Notes: a model not told the origin generated them from the sequence alone. DNA of 22,751 bases from Methanoregula sp. (GCA_023228295.1 JALOBP010000053.1:1-22751); one strand, 5' to 3'. Positions 1-8,344 are shown, numbered from the stretch's first letter. Made by a program: numbers and translations.

Positions 1-23
1 AACAGGTTCTTGAATACGGTTTC

Positions 24-83
24 GTATTTACTCCGTTTGCGTTTCATTGGGCAAATGAATTTTGCAAACGGAGTTCAAAATAC
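24..83. repeat. Long imperfect inverted repeat
   Basis: Nested complementary arms are seen. GTATTT (24-29) pairs with AAATAC (78-83), ACTCCGTTTGC (30-40) pairs perfectly with GCAAACGGAGT (64-74), and TTCATT (43-48) pairs with AATGAA (54-59), leaving a five-base loop. Together this makes a stem of about 23 base pairs with small bulges. It lies at the window edge in AT-rich DNA outside any gene. It could be a terminator-like structure for a gene to the left, a small palindromic repeat element, or the end of a mobile element. Nothing here decides between these. Confidence 0.6.
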
Positions 84-125
84 TCTTCTTCTAAATTTTA
101 CTTCATCCTAAATCTGGAGAAGAAC

Positions 126-162
126 CAAAAAAAGTGTTGCCTGTTACGGGAAATTCTTCCCG
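126..162 (-). terminator. Putative terminator of the Cache lipoprotein gene
   Basis: Read on the minus strand, just past the stop codon at 175, a hairpin with arms CGGGAA (147-152) and TTCCCG (157-162) and a four-base loop is followed by a run of seven T (A run at 127-133 on the plus strand). Archaeal termination depends mainly on the T tract, so the T run is the main evidence. The hairpin is supporting. Confidence 0.5.
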
Positions 163-174
163 GGCATGGGGGGA

Positions 175-1527
175 TTATCCCCGCAGGTTGACCGTGTCTG
201 GTTCTATATACCGGCCAGCACCCAGCACCCAGGTCCCGTCAACATCCGTCACGTAACTGATCTTGAGCTGGGTAGTGTTTGTTGCCGGGTTCACCGTGTA
301 ATAATCAACCATCCCGTTCCCGGTACGGGCTGTATTTAAAATCGCCTGGATTTGGTGTGTCCCCATGGCATCGGTTGCATTGAACCGGTTTATGCCAACC
401 TGATCGGGGCGGTACGGCCATGCAAGCACAGTGCCGTTGTAATCGTCGGCAAAGATGTAGAGATCGTCCCTTGTAAACAAGCCGTCGGGGTTATTGAATT
501 CGGCCAGCGCCTTATCTTTTCCATGGGTTGTCGCATAGGACTTTGCATCCGCAACAAACTGCCGGTGTTCCTGGTCGACGAGCTTGTCCTCACTTGTGTA
601 GATGCCGGCCCCTACCCAGTATGTGTCATCGACCGGACGCACGTAGCTGATCTTGTATCTCACAGTATAATTCCGGGCCGGGTCCGGGTACTGGAACAGG
701 AGATACCCGCCACCCTCTTCTGCAAGCTGGATTTCTGTCCGGGTATAATACCTGCCGGAGGCGTCCTGAAGGTTAAAGAAGTTGGTATCAACCAGTTGTG
801 GCTGGTAGGGCAGGGCTAGTGCGGCACCTGAATAATCAAGGGCATAGATGTAGAGATCGCCATTTGTAAATGGTCCGGAGGTGTTGCTGAACGTTGCAAG
901 GGCTGTATCCTTTCCATACATCCCGGCATAGGCTGCAGCAGAATCTACAAAGTCCCTGATCTCCTGCGTGGTCGATGGTGCATCTGAAGAAGATGCAACC
1001 GACGGATCAACTGGGCCATAATAGACGCCGGAGCCAAGCCACCAGTCGTCATCCACGTTAGCCACGTACCCGAGTTTCTTCTCGATTGCATTGTTGTGCA
1101 CCGGGTTCTTGTAATACAACCAGACATACCCGGAGCCGCTCTTTGCCACATCAATAATCCCCTGGGAATAGAGGTTGCCAAATGCATCGGGTTCGTACAG
1201 CCGGTTCACACCGATCTTTTCCGGGCTGACCGGATGCGCAATAGTCGTGCTGTTGAAATCATAGGCATAGATATACAGCTCGCCACGGACAAACGATCCC
1301 GTCGGGTTGGAGAATTCTGCAAGCGCTGCTTCCCTGCCATGAGTATGAGCATAGGCAACAGCTTCGTTGACAAAAGCGACCAGCGTCTCATTGGTTGTCA
1401 TATTGACAGCACCGATCATTGCCGGGGTTGATGGTACGGTTGTGGATAACGGCTGGGTACAGCCGGCAGCAATGAGCAGCAGCGCGAGAACAGCTGATAG
1501 GATGACGAGAGAGAAACCCGGTTTCAT
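175..1527 (-). CDS. Lipoprotein with three tandem Cache-type sensor domains
   Basis: The predicted 450-residue exported lipoprotein begins with a hydrophobic signal segment ending in a lipobox (LIAAGC, Cys23). Three homologous units of about 120 residues follow, at roughly 51-170, 192-310 and 323-441. Each unit opens with an F-V-x-x-A-x-x-Y-A helix followed by G-(K/R)-(D/E)-x-A-L-A-x-F and a (D/E)-LYI-(Y/F)-A strand. It then has a central N-R/F-F/Y segment and ends in a Y-V-x-x-V-D-x-x-W-x-x-G-(A/S)-G-x-Y motif. This is the single-Cache (sCache_2-like) extracellular small-ligand sensor fold. No kinase, HAMP or methyl-accepting domain is attached, so it may act as a binding protein rather than a transducer. 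I chose the Met just before the hydrophobic core; an in-frame ATG at 1560 would add eleven residues. The family call is confident, the ligand unknown. Confidence 0.88.
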   Translation of the reverse strand: MKPGFSLVILSAVLALLLIAAGCTQPLSTTVPSTPAMIGAVNMTTNETLVAFVNEAVAYAHTHGREAALAEFSNPTGSFVRGELYIYAYDFNSTTIAHPVSPEKIGVNRLYEPDAFGNLYSQGIIDVAKSGSGYVWLYYKNPVHNNAIEKKLGYVANVDDDWWLGSGVYYGPVDPSVASSSDAPSTTQEIRDFVDSAAAYAGMYGKDTALATFSNTSGPFTNGDLYIYALDYSGAALALPYQPQLVDTNFFNLQDASGRYYTRTEIQLAEEGGGYLLFQYPDPARNYTVRYKISYVRPVDDTYWVGAGIYTSEDKLVDQEHRQFVADAKSYATTHGKDKALAEFNNPDGLFTRDDLYIFADDYNGTVLAWPYRPDQVGINRFNATDAMGTHQIQAILNTARTGNGMVDYYTVNPATNTTQLKISYVTDVDGTWVLGAGRYIEPDTVNLRG

Positions 1528-1693
1528 GTCTACGTATGGTGTATGATTTCTCTTAAACATCTCTGGTTCCGGTTCTGCATGATTAACCACAGCGATAATT
1601 TCTGCAGGAATGATCGGTGTGGATTTTTCCGGGTATGGGGAAACCGGAACTGGATCGGATACGGGGCGGGACCCGGGGATTGTGCACAAGGAG

Positions 1694-2209
1694 TCACTCC
1701 CCACCAGTCTTCCCGGCACGTACTGGATATCTGCTTCTTTTACGGTCCATGATCCCGAAAAGGATAATCGCAAGCACGATATCGAAGATGATAATACAGG
1801 CATAGGTCATGCCATTGGAGAGGGTCAGATTCTGATAGTACTGGATTGTGTTCAGGTACTGGGAGGAGATGACGTACCCCAGTGCGGTTACCGCTATGAT
1901 GGAAAGAAAGAAATCACAGAGAAAGATCCGGGTAAAACCGGTAGTGGAATCGGCAGGGATGTAATTGAGGTGGGTCGGGATAAGTACGGCCATGGGTACG
2001 ACAAAAAAATATGTCCCGATGATCAGGTTTGCCGGAGTTGCATCCATCATGATAAGATAGCCCGCCAGCATGACCATGACCGGGATAATGATCTGCACAG
2101 CACGGTTCTGGATGCGTTTAACAATAGCATAGACGAGACCCAGGATACCAGCATTGACAATAATGACAATGAGAATTATCGCAAACATAAAACTTATCGA
2201 TTCCCACAT
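1694..2209 (-). CDS. Hypothetical five-helix membrane protein
   Basis: I do not recognise a family. The 171-residue product is very hydrophobic, with likely membrane segments at about 5-30, 38-55, 62-80, 95-115 and 134-154. It ends in a basic cytoplasmic-looking tail (DRKRSRYPVRAGK). There is no signal peptide or obvious catalytic motif. A G-rich ribosome site (GGGGGG) sits five bases before the ATG, and a TATA-like box lies about 50 bp upstream, which supports the start. It is on the same strand as the Cache lipoprotein, with about 165 bp between them, so cotranscription is possible but not shown. Its composition and start signals make it a likely real gene. The function is unknown. Confidence 0.7.
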   Translation of the reverse strand: MWESISFMFAIILIVIIVNAGILGLVYAIVKRIQNRAVQIIIPVMVMLAGYLIMMDATPANLIIGTYFFVVPMAVLIPTHLNYIPADSTTGFTRIFLCDFFLSIIAVTALGYVISSQYLNTIQYYQNLTLSNGMTYACIIIFDIVLAIILFGIMDRKRSRYPVRAGKTGGE

Positions 2210-2252
2210 ATTTTCCCCCCGTATTCCTGTGTATGAACCAGTGGATTCGTGA

Positions 2253-2266
2253 GGTTTTTATTTGAT
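2253..2266 (-). promoter_or_regulatory. TATA-like promoter for the membrane protein gene
   Basis: On the minus strand the sequence reads GATCAAATAAAAACC. An archaeal TATA box here predicts a start of transcription near 2232, leaving a leader of about 23 bases that carries the G-rich ribosome site. Confidence 0.35.
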
Positions 2267-2592
2267 CGGTTATGGACGGGGAAATCCGGTTGCCGCAGTG
2301 GCGGTGCAGCGGGGGATAGATGTGAAGGTTATCCCAAACGGCACAGTTTCATGAAAAAACGTGTCCTCGTATGTTCACGGTGCGATGCGTTCCTCGCAGG
2401 TGACCACGACACGCCATTCTGCCCCGTCGATCCCTGATGTATCCCAGACCGCTGTCCTGGTGACGTTCCGACCATACCCATATCACGTTCATGTCGGGAA
2501 ATGGGAAACCGGATTGGGCGCATCCCGCTGTGCAGGTCACGGGCCATCAACAGGGGGATGGATACAGAGTGTGATCCGGCGGATTCGGGTAT
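2267..2592. other. Gap without a convincing gene
   Basis: This gap separates the membrane protein gene and the kinase gene, both on the minus strand. The open frames here overlap one another and look random. The one oddity is a 28-codon plus-strand frame at 2351-2437 (MKKRVLVCSRCDAFLAGDHD...CPVDP). It has a CxxC and a later Cys, reminiscent of half a zinc ribbon, but it has no good ribosome site. Confidence 0.4.
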
Positions 2593-4080
2593 CTACGAGG
2601 ATTTCCGGTAGGTTCCTTTTGGCACAGTAATCTCAAACCGTGCTCCCTTCCCGAAAACGCCGGTCTCCCGAATGGTGATATCGGTAATGCCAAGAATCTC
2701 GCGGGCGAGGAAGAGACCAAGGCCGGTGTTTTTCCCATAAGCTTTCTCGAACAGATGATCCTTGGATTCTTCCGGAATGCCAGCACCATCATCATCATAG
2801 ACAACATGGAGCCCGTCGTCTTCCTCCCGGATAATGAACGTGATTGTCGTCACGTGTTCGCCATGGCGGATGGCATTTTCAATCAGGTTGTAAATCACCT
2901 TCTCGAAGAGAGGATCGGTAAAGATCTCCCAGCCCGGATCCGCATCCTTTACAGTGATACCCGGACAATAACAGGACTCCAACACATGTCGGATGGTTAC
3001 AGTCGGGTCCAGCCAGATGGAAGACTGGATGCCGATCTCCTGATAATCGCGCATGAACTCAACATGTTTGTTGATGGTCGCAACAATGCTGGTGCACCGT
3101 TCAATATATTCGAGGGTCTTTTTATTATCGGTCACTACCTCACCGGCAAGGCCGAGATACGCGTTAAGGGCAGTCAGCTTGTTGATGATATCATGCCGGG
3201 TGATATTGTTGAGCAGGCCCAGTTTTGAGAGTGCCTGCTGCATGGCATGTTCGGCCTTTTTCCGCTCAGTTATATCAACAAGGATTCCCCGGATGCCGGT
3301 GCAGCGGTTGTGATGGATAACACGCGTCGTGTATACCAGAATCGGGAACCTCGATCCGTCGCGTTTCACGCCGGTATACTCGCTTCCCGTGGTCGTTCCC
3401 CCACCTGCAATCCTTCCGATGCCCTGCATAACCCGCTCCCGGTCCTCAGGAATAATATGATCGAACAGGTTCACGCCACCTTCAAGTTCCTCACGGGTAT
3501 AGCCGAAGAACCGGAAGCTGTTATCATTGACAAGGGTCAGTTTTCCGGTAATGTCGCATTCAAAGACAACCTCCGGGAGGAGATTAATAAACTCACGGAA
3601 TTTTTGTTCATTCTCAAGGAGGTCTTCATTTGCCTGTTGCAGATCCCGCGTCCTCTCCCGCACCCGTTCTTCGAGCCTTGCATATTCCTGCTGGTAGTCC
3701 CGGTCGAGTCCGAATTTATAGAGTGCAATCTCGATCTTTGTCAGGACCGCGCGTTCAGAGACAGGTTTTATGAGGTACCCGTAGGGCCGGGTCATCTTTG
3801 CCTGCGCAACCAGTTCAGGTTCCGAGTACGCCGTGAGATAGATGATCGGGACGTTGTGGGTTGAAAGGATCTTTTCTGCAGCATCTATCCCGGAGATTTT
3901 TCCTGCCAGATGGATATCCATCAGGATGAGATCGGGTACCTGGGCATTCACCGCGTCGATTGCCAGTTCCCCGCTTGAAACCACTCCCGCCACGTGATAT
4001 TCGTGAGTGATGAGGATCGCTTTTATGTCCAGTGCGGTGATCCCTTCATCTTCAACAATAAGGATTGCCTTCTTCTCCAT
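2593..4080 (-). CDS. Soluble REC-PAS-histidine kinase
   Basis: The 495-residue cytoplasmic signalling protein has three parts. An N-terminal receiver (about 4-120) has the acidic pair in VEDE, phospho-acceptor Asp55 in LILMDIHL and Lys106 in YLIKP. A probable coiled coil follows (about 128-160), then a PAS domain (about 162-275) ending in the typical DITERKKAE. The C-terminal kinase has an H-box (ITRHDIINKLTAL, His296) and an ATPase with N-box (NLIENAIRHG), G1 (DDDGAGIP) and G2 (GKNTGLGLF). There are no membrane segments, so the PAS would sense an internal signal and the receiver may be phosphorylated by another kinase. An in-frame GTG four codons upstream (4092) is an alternative start; I preferred the ATG that opens MEKKAILIVEDE. 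The gene stands alone, with no output regulator next to it. The stop is TAG. Confidence 0.93.
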   Translation of the reverse strand: MEKKAILIVEDEGITALDIKAILITHEYHVAGVVSSGELAIDAVNAQVPDLILMDIHLAGKISGIDAAEKILSTHNVPIIYLTAYSEPELVAQAKMTRPYGYLIKPVSERAVLTKIEIALYKFGLDRDYQQEYARLEERVRERTRDLQQANEDLLENEQKFREFINLLPEVVFECDITGKLTLVNDNSFRFFGYTREELEGGVNLFDHIIPEDRERVMQGIGRIAGGGTTTGSEYTGVKRDGSRFPILVYTTRVIHHNRCTGIRGILVDITERKKAEHAMQQALSKLGLLNNITRHDIINKLTALNAYLGLAGEVVTDNKKTLEYIERCTSIVATINKHVEFMRDYQEIGIQSSIWLDPTVTIRHVLESCYCPGITVKDADPGWEIFTDPLFEKVIYNLIENAIRHGEHVTTITFIIREEDDGLHVVYDDDGAGIPEESKDHLFEKAYGKNTGLGLFLAREILGITDITIRETGVFGKGARFEITVPKGTYRKSS

Positions 4081-4230
4081 GTGGCCTGCCACATCGTAAT
4101 GGGTGGGGGTACTACTTTGTTTTTTTCCGGGCCGCGACCATTGGGACTACAGCCATGGTCTTCAGGATCCAGAGATTGCACGGTAAAAGACCGTCGCCTA
4201 CACTTGTCTCATGCTCTCTGGTTTTCGACA

Positions 4231-4260
4231 TTCGCGAACAATCGGCCATGTTTCGCGAAA
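4231..4260. promoter_or_regulatory. Paired TTCGCGAA palindromes, operator-like
   Basis: TTCGCGAA occurs at 4231-4238 and again at 4252-4259, within the longer palindrome TTTCGCGAAA. The centres are 21 bp apart, two helical turns. They lie upstream of both the kinase gene (minus) and rsgA (plus), in a gap with no gene. The spacing suits cooperative binding of a dimeric regulator. The assignment to either gene is inference. Confidence 0.4.
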
Positions 4261-4491
4261 ATTGTGCGCTTTTCATAGTTAGTAAGGGAAAGATCATTTT
4301 TGGGCGAGCGATTTCTGCCCGAAGGGGAGTAAAAACTAAAGAATCGTGTTGGAGGTATTCTAATAACGGCGAAAAGAGAGGGGTTGGATGATCGACACGT
4401 TGGGGACACGGGCACGTGTGAGATCGTCCCCGGTATGTGAGGGGGGTTACCAACCACGACCACAAACCACTTGGCAAATCGCATGCCACAT

Positions 4492-4505
4492 TTTTTTAAT
4501 AAAAG
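4492..4505 (+). promoter_or_regulatory. TATA box of rsgA
   Basis: The sequence TTTTTTTAATAAAA centres about 25 bp before the chosen rsgA ATG. This is the archaeal TATA-to-start distance, so the mRNA is probably leaderless or nearly so, which fits the lack of a ribosome site. Confidence 0.5.
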
Positions 4506-4521
4506 TTCAGGTTTTTTAAAA

Positions 4522-5595
4522 ATGAACAAATCGCATTCATATACACTGAAACAGCTTGGCTGGACAGAAGAACAAACAAAATCATTCTCAAAATATTCCG
4601 GACAATACGTGCCCGGCCGCGTGGCCTGCCGGCAGAAAACCGTCTGGGATGTTTTTATTGAGGGCGGATCCGTAACAACTGGGATCTCCGGAGCTATGCG
4701 AAAGCTCGGCCGCTTTCCAGCAGTGGGTGATTTTATCGTGTTGCTCCACCAGCCGGAAGCAGGCTCCTCCACGATCGTGGATATCCTGCCCCGGAAATCC
4801 GTATTCACACGGGGAACTTCCGCAAGAGAAGGCACAGACCAGATCATTGCAGCGAATATCGATACGGTTTTTATCGTCACGGCGGCAGGCCATGATCTCA
4901 ATGCCCGCCGGATCGAACGGTACCTTGCAATCGCCCACACATCCGGCGCAAAACCGGTGATCGTGATCAACAAATCCGATCTTGCAAACGACCCTGCCAT
5001 GCTCACAGAGGAAATTATCCCGGTCACACACGGTATTCCGGTTATTCCCGTCAGTGCTGTCAGTGGCGTGGGGATCACCCGGCTCGAACCGTTCCTTTCC
5101 CCCGGCATAACGATCGCCCTCATCGGTTCATCGGGTGTTGGCAAGTCCACCCTGATCAACCGGCTCATGGGCAACCCGGTGCAGGAGACCTCGCACATCC
5201 GGAACTATGATGGCAAGGGGCGGCATACGACAACGGTCCGCCAGCTCTTTGTTCTTGCGGGAGGTTCGCTCATGATCGACAATCCCGGGCTCCGGGAGGT
5301 TGGCATTGGCACGGCATCAGCCGGCATTGCCGAAACATTTTCGGACATTCTCGAACTTGCACCAGGATGCCGGTTCTCGGACTGTCGGCACGAGCAGGAG
5401 CCGGACTGTGCCGTTCAGGAAGCCGTGAAGAACGGAACACTCTCTTCATCCCGGCTGGAGAATTATCACCGGCTCATCCGTGAACTTACGTTCGAGCAGG
5501 ACAAGGCGGAGATAGGGCTGGTGCGGTCCGAACGAAAGCGGTGGAAAGGGATTGCGAAACTTGCAAAGGAGATCAATAAGGGGAGAGGGGTGTAA
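4522..5595 (+). CDS. rsgA: Ribosome small-subunit-dependent GTPase RsgA
   Basis: The 357-residue circularly permuted GTPase acts in late 30S subunit maturation in bacteria (YjeQ/RsgA family). The GTPase motifs appear in the family's permuted order: G4 NKSD (150-153), G5 SAV (178-180), G1 GSSGVGKST (202-210), a Thr-rich switch (236-238) and G3 DNPG (253-256). A C-terminal zinc knuckle follows, with Cys283, Cys288, His290 and Cys296. The N-terminal ~100 residues correspond to the OB-fold domain. A helical basic tail (SERKRWKGIAKLAKEINK) matches the family. The ATG at 4522 opens a conserved-looking N-terminus (YTLKQLGWTEEQ); a TTG 17 codons upstream is possible but adds no sensible sequence. RsgA is essentially a bacterial family, so its presence here suggests an old transfer from bacteria. 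Identity is highly confident; its role in an archaeal ribosome is unproven. Confidence 0.95.
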   Translation: MNKSHSYTLKQLGWTEEQTKSFSKYSGQYVPGRVACRQKTVWDVFIEGGSVTTGISGAMRKLGRFPAVGDFIVLLHQPEAGSSTIVDILPRKSVFTRGTSAREGTDQIIAANIDTVFIVTAAGHDLNARRIERYLAIAHTSGAKPVIVINKSDLANDPAMLTEEIIPVTHGIPVIPVSAVSGVGITRLEPFLSPGITIALIGSSGVGKSTLINRLMGNPVQETSHIRNYDGKGRHTTTVRQLFVLAGGSLMIDNPGLREVGIGTASAGIAETFSDILELAPGCRFSDCRHEQEPDCAVQEAVKNGTLSSSRLENYHRLIRELTFEQDKAEIGLVRSERKRWKGIAKLAKEINKGRGV

Positions 5596-5627
5596 GACGG
5601 AGACGATCATCTTCATTAAAACCCAAA

Positions 5628-5645
5628 TCCCCGGCTTTTTTTATT
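5628..5645 (+). terminator. T-tract terminator after rsgA
   Basis: A C/G-rich CCCCGGC is followed by seven T about 35 bases after the rsgA stop, which fits archaeal T-tract termination. Confidence 0.4.
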
Positions 5646-5697
5646 ATTCATTCTAAACCAGTTTTTAGCAACACCATCGTAACGAGGGTTTTTAAAA

Positions 5698-5928
5698 ATG
5701 TCAGAGTCAGCATCATCAGACGCAGTGAAAAACCGGGTCTTTTTCATGATCGGCCATGCAATCATGGGAACAATTATCGCACTTGTGATCAATTTCACAG
5801 GAGTGTTTCCCGTCCAGCCGGATCTTGTCGCTGCGCCCCGGAACGCACATCCAAATCCGGTAAATCCCCCACCATCCGTAGGTGAAAATGCCCCGGCCGG
5901 GGGCACCCTACGACAGTTATCCCCGTAA
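5698..5928 (+). CDS. Small one-helix membrane protein, hypothetical
   Basis: The 76-residue frame has a polar N-terminus, one membrane segment at about 14-37 (VFFMIGHAIMGTIIALVINFTGVF) and a Pro/Asn-rich tail. I recognise no family. The ATG is preceded by GGGTTTTTAAAAATG, nearly the same string as in front of rsgA (GGTTTTTTAAAAATG), and a T-rich stretch further upstream could hold a promoter. The helix-plus-tail layout is plausible for a real small membrane protein. The second half is low in information and could be a frameshifted remnant. Moderately uncertain. Confidence 0.4.
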   Translation: MSESASSDAVKNRVFFMIGHAIMGTIIALVINFTGVFPVQPDLVAAPRNAHPNPVNPPPSVGENAPAGGTLRQLSP

Positions 5929-6347
5929 GGACCCGGCTCAACAATAGTTCGGGAGGCTGTACTCCCACACTCCGACGGAGAGCCCGGGATCCGGAACCAG
6001 GCATTTCGTGAATTTCGTACAAAAAACCCCTCTGGTTTACACACAGTTTCCAGGATCGCCCGTTACTCGAGATTCAGGTCAAATGGGGCATTATACATCG
6101 AGCTGTAAAAAGGTAATGTACGCTTTTGGGAGGCGAAACTCAGCCAGGACAGATACATGATAGCGGGAAATGAAAGGAAGACCTGTTTTTTTGGGTGGGA
6201 AATCTCCCGCTTTACACCGGGTGATCGGAGACGTACTGACCGGACATTTACGGGATGAATGAAATATTCCGGCAGGAAATACAGCCCGGCACTATCGATT
6301 CATTCCTAAAAAAGATTTAACTCCCGTGTGTGAGATGATCACTACAG
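5929..6347. other. Intergenic region, no gene recognised
   Basis: About 420 bp hold no convincing frame on either strand. Visible structure includes AGCGGGA with TCCCGCT (around 6161-6213) flanking a T7 run. An AT-rich GATTTAACT at about 6314 is the likely promoter of the broken transporter gene that follows. Confidence 0.5.
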
Positions 6348-7645
6348 ATGTCATATTTTTTTGAGATCGTCATCATTCTCGTTCTCATCATACTCAATGG
6401 CATCTTTGCCATGGCTGAATTTGCCATGGTCTCGGCAAAAAAGCCCGCCTCCAGCAACGGGCGGACGAAGGGGATGCACGGGCAGCAACAGCACTTGGAA
6501 TTAAAAATGAACCCACGCATTTCCTCTCGACCATCCAGATTGGCATTACCTTAATCGGGATCCTGGCCGGTGCATTCGGTGGCGCCACCGTTGCGAAAGG
6601 GCTTGCAGCATACATCAGTGAATTCGCCCTGGTTGCACCCTACAGTGACATCATATCCATAACTCTTGTTGTACTCGTCATCACCTACCTGTCGCTGATT
6701 TTCGGGGAACTGGTTCCCAAGCACCTTGCATTGAATAATGCAGAGAATATCGCATCATCGGTCGCAATGCCGATGAGGATCCTCTCGTGGATTGCATCGC
6801 CGCTGGTCTTCATTCTCAGCTGGTCGACAGGAGCCGTACTCCGGATCCTACGGGTCCGGCAGACGGTCCAACAACCGGTAACCGAAAAGGAGATCAAGAT
6901 CCTGCTCGAAGAAGGCACTGAAGCAGGGGTTTTCGAGAAGGCCGAGATACGTATGGTTCAGGGCGTGTTTGACCTTGGGGACCGGCATGTCGAATCCCTG
7001 ATGACCCACCGTTCTAATCTCATCGCGCTTGACCTTGATGATCCGGCTGAAGCGAACCTGAAGATAATGATCCAGAGCGGCCGATCGAATTTTCCGGTTT
7101 ACCAAGGGGACCTGGATAAGATTGTCGGCATGGTTTCTGTAAAAAGTGTGCTGGCGGGGATGGTTGATTGCTGCACTCCCGATATCAAAGCCTCCATAAC
7201 AAAACCACTCTATATCCCAAAAACCCTGTCAGTCTTAAAACTCCTCGAATCATTCAGGGAAACGGGGATGCATATTGCTCTCGCTACGGATGAATATGGC
7301 AGCATCCGGGGCATCATTTCCCTGCATGATATCCTTGAATCAATTGTGGGCGATATCCGGACTGCCGGAGAACCGGATGATGTTCCGGTTGTATTACGGG
7401 ATGACGGCTCATGGCTGATCAACGGGAATACCCCCATTGAAGATCTCAGGAATGTGTTGCCGGCCGGGTCCTTTGCATAGGAGGAGGAAGGGCAATACCG
7501 GACCATCGCCGGCCGTGTTCTCTATGTTCTCGGACGGATACCAAAAACCGGAGATTATTTCGAATCCGGCGGACTGGTGTATGAAGTTATTGACATGGAC
7601 GGTAACAGGATCGACAAAGTGCTTGTCACACGGACGGATCGCTGA
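6348..7645 (+). pseudogene. Broken CNNM/CorC-type (hemolysin-like) membrane transporter
   Basis: Joined across two lesions, the frames give about 432 residues, the normal length of the CNNM-CBS-CorC family linked to Mg2+/Co2+ transport. The first part (from 6348, MSYFFEIVIILVLIILNGIF) is the start of the CNNM membrane domain. In the A6 run at about 6436-6441 one base is missing. One more A would restore SAKKARLQQRADEGDARAATALG and run on through ITLIGILAGAFGG and LIFGELVPKHLAL. The CBS pair follows (VESLMTHRSN, ATDEYGSIRGIISLHDILE). An in-frame TAG at 7478-7480 interrupts the C-terminal CorC domain, which then continues in frame as EEEGQYRTIAGRVLYVLGRIPKTGDYFE to a TGA at 7643. Two independent lesions argue for a pseudogene. 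A sequencing error in the A run plus amber readthrough is less likely. Confidence 0.85.
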
Positions 7646-7785
7646 ACCTGAACAAGGAGTGCGATCTACAGCGAAAGATACGATACGAAGAAGGACTGGT
7701 TCCATGTTGGGACCGGTCCAGGGGGGGGCAGACTGGAGCCGTAGATCGTAAAAGGGGATCATAACAGGATTTATTACAAAAAAAA

Positions 7786-8295
7786 TTACCGACGCCGGAT
7801 CGCAAAGAATCCGATGCCGGCAGCGGCTGCCCCGATAACAACAGCAGGATCCGTAGGGGATTCAGGTGTAGCTGTTGGCCAGGGTGTGGGGACGGTTACC
7901 GCTGAATCTTTCTTTGTTATCGTTGCGGTTGTCACCACGACAGCGGGAGTGGCCGGGTCCATGGTTACACTCGGAACCGGAGAAAGCTGGGCACGGAAAA
8001 AAACCCGTTCACCTTCGATCACGGTAACGGTCCGAGTATAATCTTCAAACAATTTCTTCTGTACCCGCACTTCCACAGCCCCGGTTTTGTCGGAGTGGTA
8101 CGTGAACGGACTTGTACCAATATTAACATTATCCAGCCAGATCGTGGCGCCGGTGGGGGATGTCTCGAAAAAGATATAACCGCCCGTATTCTCCGGGGTT
8201 GTTGCCGTTGTTTCCGGGGAGTCGGCGGACACAAATCCTGCCAGGGCCAGCAGGAACAGGAACACCAGACAGATTATGAAGGGGAATCGTTTCAT
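7786..8295 (-). CDS. PEGA-domain surface protein
   Basis: The 169-residue exported protein has a signal peptide (1 to about 24, MKRFPFIICLVFLFLLALAGFVSA). A PEGA beta-sandwich follows at about 39-105 (GGYIFFETSPTGATIWLDN, then GTSPFTYHSDKTGAVEVRVQKKLFEDY). Next comes a Thr/Pro-rich linker (106-148) and a C-terminal membrane segment with a basic end (AVVIGAAAAGIGFFAIRRR). This layout fits a cell-surface protein anchored at its C-terminus, common in methanogens. The start follows an AGGA ribosome site and a TATA box at the right distance; longer in-frame starts up to 8526 would bury the signal peptide. Transcription probably ends in the T8 tract right at the stop codon. The binding partner is unknown. 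Confidence 0.85.
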   Translation of the reverse strand: MKRFPFIICLVFLFLLALAGFVSADSPETTATTPENTGGYIFFETSPTGATIWLDNVNIGTSPFTYHSDKTGAVEVRVQKKLFEDYTRTVTVIEGERVFFRAQLSPVPSVTMDPATPAVVVTTATITKKDSAVTVPTPWPTATPESPTDPAVVIGAAAAGIGFFAIRRR

Positions 8296-8344
8296 GCAAG
8301 TAATTCCTGAACGATAACCTGTTTGAATCACCATAGTATCGAAA

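Larger units (their letters stand above)
4081..4521. other. Divergent intergenic region between the kinase gene and rsgA
   Basis: The genes on either side point away from this 441-bp stretch. It holds the paired TTCGCGAA sites and the rsgA TATA box. Frames on the minus strand that run from here into rsgA are antisense shadows. No RNA gene was recognised. Confidence 0.6.

Noticed and set aside
2351..2437. 28-codon zinc-ribbon-like micro-ORF
   Set aside because: A CxxC plus one later Cys is suggestive, but it is very short, has no good ribosome site and completes no known ribbon.
4209..5198. Long minus-strand frame across rsgA
   Set aside because: It lies antisense to a fully supported GTPase gene and has no recognisable domain or start signals.
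5616..6044. 142-codon minus-strand frame opposite the small membrane protein
   Set aside because: No domain or ribosome site, and its composition looks random; the plus-strand frame has a clear membrane helix.
7478..7480. Pyrrolysine-type readthrough of TAG in the CorC gene
   Set aside because: The same gene also has a frameshift, and TAG serves as the normal stop of the kinase and phosphoesterase genes in this window.
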